From Nitrosomonadales bacterium (GTDB taxonomy: Bacteria; Pseudomonadota; Gammaproteobacteria; Burkholderiales; Sulfuricellaceae): a DNA stretch of 10,165 bases. The notes under the pieces are model-generated. The model had not been told where the DNA came from, did no database searches, and worked only from the letters and a program-made list of their open reading frames with translations. This document shows, in pieces, positions 1 to 6,487 of this stretch. Position numbers and translations under genes: made by a program. The DNA lies in the NCBI GenBank assembly GCA_003104895.1, contig PQAG01000050.1, positions 7,022 to 17,186 on the forward strand. Direction: 5' to 3'. Each line of letters starts with the position of its first letter. The first letter of the stretch is position 1.

Positions 1-188
1 CGCAACACCCCCACCACCCCGGTCCCGGCCAGGCCGCGCTGCACCTCAATGCCTGCGGCGGAGAGCACCTCCACCACCAGGGCACTGGTGCGCTGTTCCT
101 CAAATGCGGTTTCGGGATGGGCGTGAATATCCCGCCGCAAGGCAACGAGACGCTCCTGATTTTTCTTGATATGGGGAATGACTGACAT
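1..188 (-). CDS. M20-family amidohydrolase (hippurate/N-acyl amino acid hydrolase type), N-terminal fragment
   Basis: Only the first 62 residues are inside the window; the gene continues past the left edge. The visible segment RRDIHAHPETAFEEQRTS (residues about 18-35), followed by an alpha/beta stretch ending GLAGTGVVGVL, is the characteristic N-terminus of M20D metallo-amidohydrolases. These cytoplasmic enzymes (HipO, IAA-amino acid hydrolase, N-acetyl-diaminopimelate deacetylase relatives) hydrolyse N-acyl amino acids with a two-metal centre. The metal-binding residues usually lie further downstream and cannot be checked, so the substrate is unknown. The chosen ATG at 188 has only a weak purine stretch before it; an in-frame ATG at 206 would add six residues. 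The gene follows the yceI operon on the same strand but is separated from it by a strong hairpin, so it is probably a separate transcript or reached only by read-through. Confidence 0.85.
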   Translation of the reverse strand, partial: MSVIPHIKKNQERLVALRRDIHAHPETAFEEQRTSALVVEVLSAAGIEVQRGLAGTGVVGVL

Positions 189-233
189 GGCGGCGATCTC
201 TGGCATACATCAATGATGCCAAGATAACACCCC

Positions 234-263
234 CCGGCCGCCTCTGAGAAGAGAGGCGGCCGG
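234..263 (-). terminator. GC-rich hairpin at the end of the marR-cytochrome b561-yceI-yceI operon
   Basis: A perfect 12-bp stem (234-245 pairs with 252-263) encloses a 6-base loop, 21 bases after the stop codon of the last yceI gene. The stem is very GC-rich. On the minus strand the sequence after the stem is G-rich and then only moderately T-rich (GTGTTATCTT), so it lacks a classical U-tract. It may be an inefficient intrinsic terminator or an mRNA 3'-end stabilising structure. Confidence 0.6.
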
Positions 264-283
264 AAAGCTGCTGCAACAGTCGC

Positions 284-850
284 TTATTTGCGCATGGCTT
301 CGACCTGAATGGCGATTTTCACTTCGTCGCCGACGGCCGGCGCGTACTTGGTCATGCCGAACTCGGAGCGCTTGATGGCCGTCGTGGCGTTGGCGCCGCA
401 CATCACCACCTTGGTCATCGGGTGCTGCCCGCACCTGAACTGGTCAACCTTCAGTTGGACCGGCCTGGTCACGCCCAGCAGGGTGAAATCGCCATCGGCG
501 CCAGTCAGCCTGTCCCCATCGAAGCGGAGCGATTTCGACTTGAAAGTGATGGCCGGATATTTGGCCACATCAAAGAAATCCTCGCCCTGCATATGTTTTT
601 CCAGTTCGGCCAGGCCGGTATCGATGCTGGTGGCGTCAATGCTGATGTCGATGCTGCCGGAGTGGTCTGCCATATCCAGAGTGATGGTTCCGCTGGTCTT
701 GTTGAAGCGGCCGCGCTGGATGGAGAACCCAAGGTGGCTCACTTCAAAGCTGGGAAAGGTATGGCGCGCATCGATGGTGTAAGTATCCGCGGCAAAGGCG
801 GATGCGCTCAGGGTGCTGGCGATGGCAATGGCGATCAGCGATTTTCTCAT
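284..850 (-). CDS. YceI-family periplasmic polyisoprenoid-binding protein (paralog 1)
   Basis: A 188-aa protein with a Sec signal peptide (MRKSLIAIAIASTLSASAFA, probable cleavage ASAFA/AD at residue 20). The mature part has the YceI lipocalin-like beta-barrel pattern: YTIDARHTFPSFEVSHLGFS, then repeated I-D-I/D-T-G strands, HMQGEDFFDVAKYPAITFKS around residues 86-105, and LTGADGDFTLLGVTRPVQL around 115-133. YceI proteins bind isoprenoid lipids such as quinone tails in the periplasm. Two cysteines (C140, C151) sit in a FRCGQHPM...VVMCGANA segment typical of one YceI subfamily and could form a disulfide. The start is supported by AGGAG a few bases upstream. It lies 25 bases after the second yceI gene and is the last gene of the operon. 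Its exact ligand is unknown; a role with the operon's cytochrome b561 is inferred. Confidence 0.92.
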   Translation of the reverse strand: MRKSLIAIAIASTLSASAFAADTYTIDARHTFPSFEVSHLGFSIQRGRFNKTSGTITLDMADHSGSIDISIDATSIDTGLAELEKHMQGEDFFDVAKYPAITFKSKSLRFDGDRLTGADGDFTLLGVTRPVQLKVDQFRCGQHPMTKVVMCGANATTAIKRSEFGMTKYAPAVGDEVKIAIQVEAMRK

Positions 851-875
851 GGTGTTCTCCTGTGGTGGGTTGATG

Positions 876-1433
876 CTACTTGCGAGTAGGGGTTAATACG
901 AAATGGAACCTGACCTGAACTTCGTCGGCGACCACCGAGGTATCGCCCCAGACACCGGAGCCGATGCCATAGTCCAGGCGTTTGAGGGGGAAGCTGCCAT
1001 CCACGACGAGGACGTCCTTTTCCTGGCGCAACGTGAATGGTGCGCGCACTTCCAGCGCCCTGCCCTTGATGCTCATCCTGCCGCTGGTTTCGAAGCGGCC
1101 GCCGCCCAGCGGCCTGACGGAAGTCGAGCTGAAGCTGGCCTTGGGGAATTCGCGCACGTTGAACCAGCTCTTGCCCTTGACCTCGTCATTGGCCTCGACA
1201 CTGCCGGCGTCGATGCTGGCCAGATCGATTTCGATCTGCGCGCGCCCGGCTTCCGGCCTGGCCGGATCGATCACCATCTGCGCCGTGAATTTCCTGAAAG
1301 CGCCCTCGACCGGCACATTCATTTGTCTGGAGACAAATGCAATCGAGCTTTTATCAGCCTGAAGCACGCCAAATTCAGCGCCCTGGACCACGCCCGAGGC
1401 CAGCAGGAACATAAGGGAAAACAGCCGCATCAT
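876..1433 (-). CDS. YceI-family periplasmic protein (paralog 2)
   Basis: A 185-aa protein that begins MMRLFSLMFLLASGVVQG, a signal peptide with likely cleavage VQG/AE at residue 18. The mature part shows the YceI fold pattern: an opening strand ending in the SIAFVSRQMNVPVEGAF segment, AQIEIDLASIDAGSVEANDEVKGKSWFNV around residues 65-92, FPKASFSSTSV, and a KGRALEVRAPFTL strand. It lacks the cysteine pair of its neighbour and is clearly diverged from it, so this is not a recent duplication. The start at 1433 overlaps the cytochrome b561 stop (ATGATG with TGA inside) and has AAGGAG 7 bases upstream; ATG 1430 is a possible alternative. The same frame is open far upstream through the cytochrome gene, but that extension is not coding. 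YceI proteins bind polyisoprenoids; coupling to the membrane cytochrome suggests a quinone-related function, which is inference. Confidence 0.88.
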   Translation of the reverse strand: MMRLFSLMFLLASGVVQGAEFGVLQADKSSIAFVSRQMNVPVEGAFRKFTAQMVIDPARPEAGRAQIEIDLASIDAGSVEANDEVKGKSWFNVREFPKASFSSTSVRPLGGGRFETSGRMSIKGRALEVRAPFTLRQEKDVLVVDGSFPLKRLDYGIGSGVWGDTSVVADEVQVRFHFVLTPTRK

Positions 1434-1981
1434 CTTGACGCTCCTTTTTCCAGGAAGGGCAGCATGCGTGCGAGAATGCCGTCGTGTTCGATGAAATGGT
1501 GCTTGAGAGCCGCGCCGGCATGCGCCAGCAGCAACACCAGCAGCGTCAGGTTGAGCGCTTCGTGCACCTGCCGGAGCTGGTCGCCCAGAGCCTTGTCCTT
1601 GACTATCAGGCCGGGCAGCGGCAGCACCCCCAGGTAAACCGTCTGGAAACCTTTGGCCGAACTCATCAGCCAGCCCGAGAGTGGAATGGCGAACAGCAGC
1701 AGGTAAAGCAGAAAATGCAGGCCATGCGCGGCCTGGCGTTGCCACAGCGGCATGCTGCCGGGCAGCGGAGGCGGCACGTGGCCCACCCTCCAGGCCAGAC
1801 GCGCCAGAAACAGCAGGAAAACCGTCACGCCCAGCCATTTGTGATAGCTGATGAGCCTGAGCTTGAGCGGGGAAAGCGCCAGGTCCGCCATATAAACGCC
1901 GAGCGGAAACGCGGCCACGACCAGCAGTGCTATGAGCCAGTGCAAGGCGATGGCGGTGCGGGTATAGCGGACCGGGATCAT
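1430..1981 (-). CDS. Cytochrome b561 (CybB/YceJ-type di-heme membrane cytochrome)
   Basis: A 183-aa integral membrane protein with four hydrophobic spans at about residues 11-31, 46-66, 88-106 and 142-160. The start MIPVRYTRTAIALHWLIALL is the usual N-terminus of bacterial cytochrome b561, with H14 in the first span, H47 in SYHKWLG, H86/H89 in HGLHFLLY, H140 in QVHEALN and H154 in LLAHAGAALKHHF. H14, H47, H140 and H154 are the likely heme b ligands by position. The family moves electrons between quinols and other acceptors in the inner membrane; E. coli CybB oxidises ubiquinol with superoxide. The ATG overlaps the marR stop by one base (TAATG) with AAGGAG just upstream, so translation is probably coupled. 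The pairing with YceI mirrors the yceJ-yceI pair of enterobacteria. Confidence 0.93.
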   Translation of the reverse strand: MIPVRYTRTAIALHWLIALLVVAAFPLGVYMADLALSPLKLRLISYHKWLGVTVFLLFLARLAWRVGHVPPPLPGSMPLWQRQAAHGLHFLLYLLLFAIPLSGWLMSSAKGFQTVYLGVLPLPGLIVKDKALGDQLRQVHEALNLTLLVLLLAHAGAALKHHFIEHDGILARMLPFLEKGASR

Positions 1982-2430
1982 TACGGCTCCTTGCCTGCGC
2001 GCGCGGCCATGAAGGCGGCACGCAAGCGGCTCAGGGTTTGTTCCATGGAGACCAGATCCTGCGCTGAAAGTTCGCTGAAGGCCTGCGCCAGATATGCCAG
2101 ATGCGCCGGAAAGACCGCCGCGAACATGGCCTCGCCCTGCGGGGTCAGCTGCACGATCTGGCTGCGCCCGTCGCTGGGCGATGCCACCCGCCGCACCAGG
2201 TTTTTGTCAGTCAGACGGTCCACCACGCCCGTGAGGGTGCCCTTGGTGATCAGGGTTTTCTCACCGAGCTCCTTGAGCGGCATCCCTGCGGTGTTGCCGA
2301 GCGTGGCAATGATGTCGAATTGCGCCGGCGTGAGATCCAGGCTGCGGATGTGCGCCGCCGAAAAAGCCTCGAAGGCCTGGTAGGCAGCGGCCAGCTCACG
2401 CAGGACCGGCAGGAAGGGGGCGTGAGGCAT
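1981..2430 (-). CDS. MarR-family winged-helix transcriptional regulator, probable autorepressor
   Basis: A 149-aa protein of normal MarR length. The helix-turn-helix covers about residues 35-76 (LTPAQFDIIATLG, MPLKELGEKTLITKGTLTGVVDRL), and the wing contains the diagnostic DGRSQIVQLTPQG at 87-99. N- and C-terminal helices would form the dimer. MarR dimers bind palindromic operators and release them on binding small phenolic or quinone-like ligands, or on oxidation; this protein has no cysteine, so a thiol switch is unlikely. The start is supported by GGAG five bases upstream. It is the first gene of the operon and its promoter carries two palindromes, so it most likely represses itself, the cytochrome b561 and the two yceI genes. 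The inducer is unknown. Confidence 0.93.
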   Translation of the reverse strand: MPHAPFLPVLRELAAAYQAFEAFSAAHIRSLDLTPAQFDIIATLGNTAGMPLKELGEKTLITKGTLTGVVDRLTDKNLVRRVASPSDGRSQIVQLTPQGEAMFAAVFPAHLAYLAQAFSELSAQDLVSMEQTLSRLRAAFMAARAGKEP

Positions 2431-2442
2431 GAAAGCTCCATC

Positions 2443-2481
2443 TGGTTCTAATTAGAACCATAATAGTTCTAACTAGAACCA
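2443..2481. promoter_or_regulatory. Two tandem palindromic operators for the MarR regulator
   Basis: Site 1 (2443-2460) is a perfect 18-bp palindrome, TGGTTCTAATTAGAACCA. Site 2 (2464-2481) is TAGTTCTAACTAGAACCA, nearly the same and palindromic except at two base pairs. The centres are 21 bp apart, two DNA turns, so dimers would sit on the same face. Outer bases extend the symmetry into one composite dyad (2441-2483). Site 2 fills the spacer between the -35 and -10 boxes and site 1 lies just past the -10 over the transcription start, so occupancy should block RNA polymerase. Binding by the adjacent MarR protein is inferred from position and from family practice. Confidence 0.85.
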
Positions 2482-2489
2482 GATGTCAA
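2460..2489 (-). promoter_or_regulatory. Sigma70-type promoter of the marR operon
   Basis: On the minus strand, TTGACA (2489-2484) is followed by an 18-base spacer and TATTAT (2465-2460). This is a consensus -35 and a 5/6 match to the -10. Transcription would start near 2453, giving a leader of about 23 bases before the marR ATG. A run of seven T just upstream (2507-2501) might act as a weak UP element. The strength of this promoter fits an operon held in check by a repressor. Confidence 0.8.
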
Positions 2490-2508
2490 TGCCTTCGGCA
2501 AAAAAAGA

Positions 2509-5500
2509 TTACTGGCGGTGAATCCAGTCCGCGCCCAGCGTGCCCGAAAGGTCTTTCAGGTATTGCGCGCTGCCCACATAGGCCAGCTCCTGCCGGGCCT
2601 GCCCGAGGAGCAGCGCATATTGCTCGCGCTCCCCTTCCGTAAGCAGGTTCTGGCGCTCGAGGAAACGCTGCAAGTGGGCCTCGTGTCTTTGCCATAGCGC
2701 CAAGTCGCGCTGCTGTTTGATGGACAGGCGCTCCTGATACCAGTCGCTGGCCAGCAGGGCGTCGCGCGTGAACATGCGGCGGATTTCCGGATGACTGGCA
2801 TCCTTGCCCTCCCAAGCGCCCGTCGCCATGATGTGCAGGAGCGCCTTGAGCGGCGGGCAAGCATCCTCGACCGAGCCGTCGTCGAGATAGTTCTGCGCCA
2901 CCCGCCGCTGGGCTTCGACGATATTCTCCACGCCATCCACGAAAGCCTCCAGATCCTGGCTTTCCGGCCTGAGCATGGCTTCGTCGAACACCGCCATCGG
3001 GTTATCGAAGATCTTGCCGAAATTGGCGTGCACAAAGCGGCTGGTAATGCGGTAGCCGAGGCGGCTGGCGCGAATCAGGCGGCCCTGGTGCTCGAAATCC
3101 GCGAGCGGTTCGAGATAGCCGCGCTCGATCATGAGCTGCGGGTCGCGTTCGCGCACTGCCAGGCGGCACCACAGCTCGGGGATCAGCAGGCTGATGTCGT
3201 GATCCACGCGCCGGTTCGGGCCGATATGCCCGGCCGCGGTGGAGAAGCCCTCGTAGCCGCTGATGATGTAGGAAACCAGCGCATTGTTCAGGTCGGCCGT
3301 CGCGCGCAGGGCGTTGAAGGGGCCCTTGGTCAGGGCGCCTTCCGAGCCTGCGCCGGTGGTCGAGGGCGATTTCCCGGTCAGGCTGGCGATGAAATCCATG
3401 AACAGTTCGGGCAGTTCCTGGAAATGGATGGGGTTGTAGACCGCCAGCGGGCGGATGCCGTGCTCCGGGTCCGGCGGATTGTTGCGCCGTCCTGGCAGGA
3501 CCGAATTGACCGGAAAATGCACGGCTTCGCTCAGGGGCACGCGCCGGTAGAGCCGGGCGCCCATCTCGGCGATATAACGGTCGCGCGGATTGGCCAGATC
3601 GGGACGCTGCTGCAGGTAGCGCACGTTGGCAGAAGGCTTGCCGTCGACGATGCGCGGATGGGCGGACGAAACGAAGTAGCTGCCGGCCGGGGCCGCGCTG
3701 GCCGCCTGTGCCAGCTGCTTCATGGGCGGACTGAACAGTTCGAGGCCGATGGCGTCTTCCACCAGTTCCCTGGCATCCGCCGGGGTCAGCGGCTCGAAGT
3801 TGGAAATGAAATTGTCCGGTCCGGCCAGATCAGCCTCGGCCTGCAGATCCAGGCCGCGGTGGATCGCGTCGTCCGGGCGCTGGAACAGGCGCAGCTCGCA
3901 GTTGGCCGCCAGCTTGACGCTGGGGTTGGCATAGTCCGTATTGAGGTGCGCCAGCCGGGCTGCGGGGACGGTGATGGAGGCGGTGATGTCGTCTTCCATC
4001 TGGATCTTGCCCGCGCCGATGAAATCATGGCGCAGCTTGTACATGCGCCAGGCGCCATCCGGCTCCACCCCGACGCGCAGGAAACTTGCCACCAGGCGCC
4101 GCCCGTCATACTTGAGCTCATGTCCGGGGAAGCCGTTCACCATGTCGACCGTAAAATGCTTGCGCCAGCCGGCACCCCATTCCGGGCGGTAAAAACGCTT
4201 GATCACGAATACCAGGGCGCGGATGTGCTGCGGGATGCTTTCCAGCCACTGATTGTATTCGCCGGTGTATTCAGTCTCGGAGGGGGTCAGCAGCTTGATC
4301 ACCGAGCCCAGGGTGCGTTCATCGCTCAGCAGGGAGCGGCTGTCGCGCTCATGCTGGGAATTGCGGAAGCGGTTTGAATAATCCTTGTCGAAAATTTCCT
4401 GCACCCGCGCGAGGTCATCATGAATGTCGCGCACATAAAACGGCCCGGAGATGATGGTGCCGACGATGGATTTCGAAATCTCGGACTTCCCCCCGCCCGA
4501 AACCGTGCAAGGCTTGTGCACGAAGGTCCCTTCGGCATCCGTGCCGATCAGCCGCCAGGTGGGCGCATGGGGGTGCTTCTCCATGTGGACCTTGTAGCCG
4601 CAGGGGTGGATGTAGGTGTGCCCGGCCAAGAGCTTGATGGTCTGCATTTCGCCATTGCGCGGCCAGTGGACGGTCTGGTCGAGCAGGTGCATGGTGGCAT
4701 CTTCGGGCACGTAGATGATGTCCGGAAAACGCCTGTCCACGCCGTAGCCTTCTTTCCTGACATGCATGACATCGCCGAACAGGGCCCCCAGGCCGGCGAA
4801 ATCATGGCCATCGGTGCGGATGCGGCTGTCGGGCCGGAACACCTCGCCGAGATTGTAGCTGGGGAAGGCCAGCGCGCCGCCCGAGTGTTCTTCCTCGCAG
4901 CCGCCGAATAGATTGGCCGCGTAGCTGATCTGCGATTTGACTTCCTTCTTGCTGTAACCGAAATAGTTGTCTGCGATCAGGGTCACGATCACGCCGCTCA
5001 TGTCGCGGCAGGTGATCTTGAACGGCAGGCCGCCATTGTAAAGCTCGTTCTCGTCGCGCCAGCACATGCCGTCGCGGCGCTGGCGTTCGCTGGCCTGGTC
5101 CCAGTGCGGCAGGCCCAGCCCGGTTTTCTTCAGGCGCACCAGATGCGGCGCCAGGATGACGCAGCCGGTGTGCCCGGTCCAGTGCAGCACATCGAGCGCG
5201 GCATCGTTCTCGGACAGGCAGGGGTTGCCTGCATTGCCGAAAATGCGCTCCACGAAATCCAGATTCGAAACCAGGCTGCCGGGCGCAAAGAAGCGCGTTT
5301 CCATGGTCTTTCCGGGGCTGATGCCGGGCACTTCCGGCGCCACCAGAGGGCGCATCAGCAACGACACCCAAGCCTCCGCCTGTTCCGCCTGTTCCGCCTG
5401 GCCGCTGGTGAAGGGCAGGCGCAGCACCTCGCGGGGCGGATTGAGCGCAGCCTTGAACAAGGCCGCAAAGGCCTTTGCCGGCACCGCATTCTTGTCCGCG

Positions 5501-5973
5501 GGAACCGGCAAACCGCCTTCAACGATGTGGAATACGCCCTTGGTGGTGCGCCGGTCGTTGCGCGGGTTGTGCAACACGCCCTGCAGCAGGCGGTAGGAGT
5601 CGACGAACTCGGCGCTGAAATGCTGGCCATCGACCGGCAGGGAGAGCTCGCGTGCGAGCTTTGGCCGGTCCAGCACGAATGTGGCGCCCGGCAATGAAAT
5701 TTCGCTCTCGACGCCGTTCTGCCGCAGATATTGATTGAGAAAATCCTGGATGCGCTGGTCGGCGGGGCAGCGGTAATCCGCCAGCAGCCGCTTCTGATGC
5801 TGGTAACTGCGCAACAGGTCAGCCGCGATCTGAACCTGCTGGGACATGGCGCCCGCGCCGTGCGGGGTGGGCAGGCCAAGCGCTGCGAGGTGAAGATTGA
5901 TGTGCTGAATCAGTTCAAGCCGTTCACCCGTCACATCATCCGGACCCTGATGACCTCTTGTTACCGCACCCAT
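2509..5973 (-). CDS. Large carboxykinase-like protein, probable PPi-type phosphoenolpyruvate carboxykinase
   Basis: A soluble 1154-aa protein with no signal peptide or membrane span. I assign it to the PPi-dependent PEP carboxykinase family, which interconverts PEP + CO2 + Pi and oxaloacetate + PPi; known members are also about 1100-1200 aa. Supporting segments: NYFGYSKKEVKSQISYAANL (336-355) followed by EEEHSGG, recalling the lysine/histidine metal-site region of GTP-type PEPCK; a phosphate-binding loop SGGGKSEISKS (492-502), placed where the PEPCK kinase-1a loop would be; and GKSPSTTGAGSEGALTKG (867-884), which I recall as highly conserved in the family. ATG 5973 is preceded by GGGGAG at good spacing; a GTG at 6018 would add 15 residues but lacks a ribosome site. 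A three-unit QAE repeat lies near residue 195. It is apparently a single-gene unit; its end lies only 19 bases from the marR promoter with no terminator seen. Family membership is recalled, not searched; substrate specificity is inferred. Confidence 0.62.
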   Translation of the reverse strand: MGAVTRGHQGPDDVTGERLELIQHINLHLAALGLPTPHGAGAMSQQVQIAADLLRSYQHQKRLLADYRCPADQRIQDFLNQYLRQNGVESEISLPGATFVLDRPKLARELSLPVDGQHFSAEFVDSYRLLQGVLHNPRNDRRTTKGVFHIVEGGLPVPADKNAVPAKAFAALFKAALNPPREVLRLPFTSGQAEQAEQAEAWVSLLMRPLVAPEVPGISPGKTMETRFFAPGSLVSNLDFVERIFGNAGNPCLSENDAALDVLHWTGHTGCVILAPHLVRLKKTGLGLPHWDQASERQRRDGMCWRDENELYNGGLPFKITCRDMSGVIVTLIADNYFGYSKKEVKSQISYAANLFGGCEEEHSGGALAFPSYNLGEVFRPDSRIRTDGHDFAGLGALFGDVMHVRKEGYGVDRRFPDIIYVPEDATMHLLDQTVHWPRNGEMQTIKLLAGHTYIHPCGYKVHMEKHPHAPTWRLIGTDAEGTFVHKPCTVSGGGKSEISKSIVGTIISGPFYVRDIHDDLARVQEIFDKDYSNRFRNSQHERDSRSLLSDERTLGSVIKLLTPSETEYTGEYNQWLESIPQHIRALVFVIKRFYRPEWGAGWRKHFTVDMVNGFPGHELKYDGRRLVASFLRVGVEPDGAWRMYKLRHDFIGAGKIQMEDDITASITVPAARLAHLNTDYANPSVKLAANCELRLFQRPDDAIHRGLDLQAEADLAGPDNFISNFEPLTPADARELVEDAIGLELFSPPMKQLAQAASAAPAGSYFVSSAHPRIVDGKPSANVRYLQQRPDLANPRDRYIAEMGARLYRRVPLSEAVHFPVNSVLPGRRNNPPDPEHGIRPLAVYNPIHFQELPELFMDFIASLTGKSPSTTGAGSEGALTKGPFNALRATADLNNALVSYIISGYEGFSTAAGHIGPNRRVDHDISLLIPELWCRLAVRERDPQLMIERGYLEPLADFEHQGRLIRASRLGYRITSRFVHANFGKIFDNPMAVFDEAMLRPESQDLEAFVDGVENIVEAQRRVAQNYLDDGSVEDACPPLKALLHIMATGAWEGKDASHPEIRRMFTRDALLASDWYQERLSIKQQRDLALWQRHEAHLQRFLERQNLLTEGEREQYALLLGQARQELAYVGSAQYLKDLSGTLGADWIHRQ
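5376..5402 (-). repeat. Short 9-bp tandem repeat coding QAE units
   Basis: Roughly three copies of a 9-base unit (plus strand CGCCTGTTC) lie in frame within the large carboxykinase-like gene and encode QAEQAEQAE, just before the AWVSLLM segment. It is probably a surface linker produced by replication slippage. Copy number may vary between strains. Confidence 0.6.
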
Positions 5974-6142
5974 GGTTACTCCCCGAGTTAATATTTCATG
6001 CCACAAAACGGGAGTCACCCACGTTCCATCAGCCCCAAACTGCTTGCCAACCCGTTATTTTCGCAGCTTGAGTGTCATATCTACAAAATTTTTTTGTCCT
6101 GCCTCGCCGTGCCGCACGAAGTAAAGCGTCTTGCCGGACAAG

Positions 6143-6487
6143 TCAGAAGTCCAACGGCAGGTAGAAAAACACAAAGCGCCCCGCTTCGATATCCACCATC
6201 AGCGTGGCGCCGCGGTACAGGGCGTAATCGACATAACCCGGCACGGCGCTGCCCAGATGGCATTCGCTGGCGTGCTGCGGCGATTCGAAATCGCGGTCGC
6301 GGTCATACCACGAAAGCAGCATGCATTCGCCCAGGCGGGCACGGGCTTCGGCCTCGGCCAGGCGCATCGCCGCGAGGTAATCCGGGAGCGGCGGCTGGGG
6401 CGCCAGCTTCACCACGGTGACACCGGACAGATCAGGTGTGGTGCGTAATGAACAGGCAGACGATATGATTTTTTCAGCTTCGCTCAT
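6143..6487 (-). CDS. Conserved hypothetical protein (114 aa), coupled to the GcvR-like gene
   Basis: I do not recognise the family. The 114-aa protein begins MSEAEKIISSACSLRTTPDLSG and has a mixed alpha/beta look. A helix, PLPDYLAAMRLAEAEARARLG, is followed by a segment rich in charged and aromatic residues, LLSWYDRDRDFESPQHASECH, and a C-terminal hydrophobic beta region (PGYVDYALYRGATLMVDIEAGRFVFFY, cited here only as residues about 83-109). Two cysteines (C12 and one in ASECH) are present. No signal peptide or membrane span is seen. Its ATG overlaps the stop of the upstream ACT-domain gene (ATGA), so the two are almost certainly co-transcribed and translationally coupled. The same frame remains open upstream through the ACT gene, but that part is a shadow. 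A role near the GcvR-like regulator is only a guess. Confidence 0.8.
   Translation of the reverse strand: MSEAEKIISSACSLRTTPDLSGVTVVKLAPQPPLPDYLAAMRLAEAEARARLGECMLLSWYDRDRDFESPQHASECHLGSAVPGYVDYALYRGATLMVDIEAGRFVFFYLPLDF

Noticed and set aside
876..2021. Long minus-strand open frame (381 aa) covering yceI and the cytochrome b561 region
   Set aside because: Only the last 185 codons are YceI. The rest is an out-of-frame, arginine/alanine-rich shadow of the cytochrome b561 gene; signal peptide and ribosome site place the start at 1433.
2491..2508. GCC-TTC-GGC followed by seven A, as a terminator for the large gene
   Set aside because: On the minus strand the T-run precedes the tiny hairpin, so the order is wrong; on the plus strand the hairpin is followed by A.
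2791..4377. 528-aa plus-strand open frame opposite the large enzyme gene
   Set aside because: Antisense shadow produced by GC-rich codon use; low-complexity composition and no recognisable domain, while the minus strand encodes a coherent protein.
6073..6096. A/T-rich palindrome-like run (ACAAAATTTTTTTGT) between the 114-aa gene and the large enzyme gene
   Set aside because: No GC stem and no clear promoter boxes at good spacing; could be part of a terminator or promoter, but not supportable.
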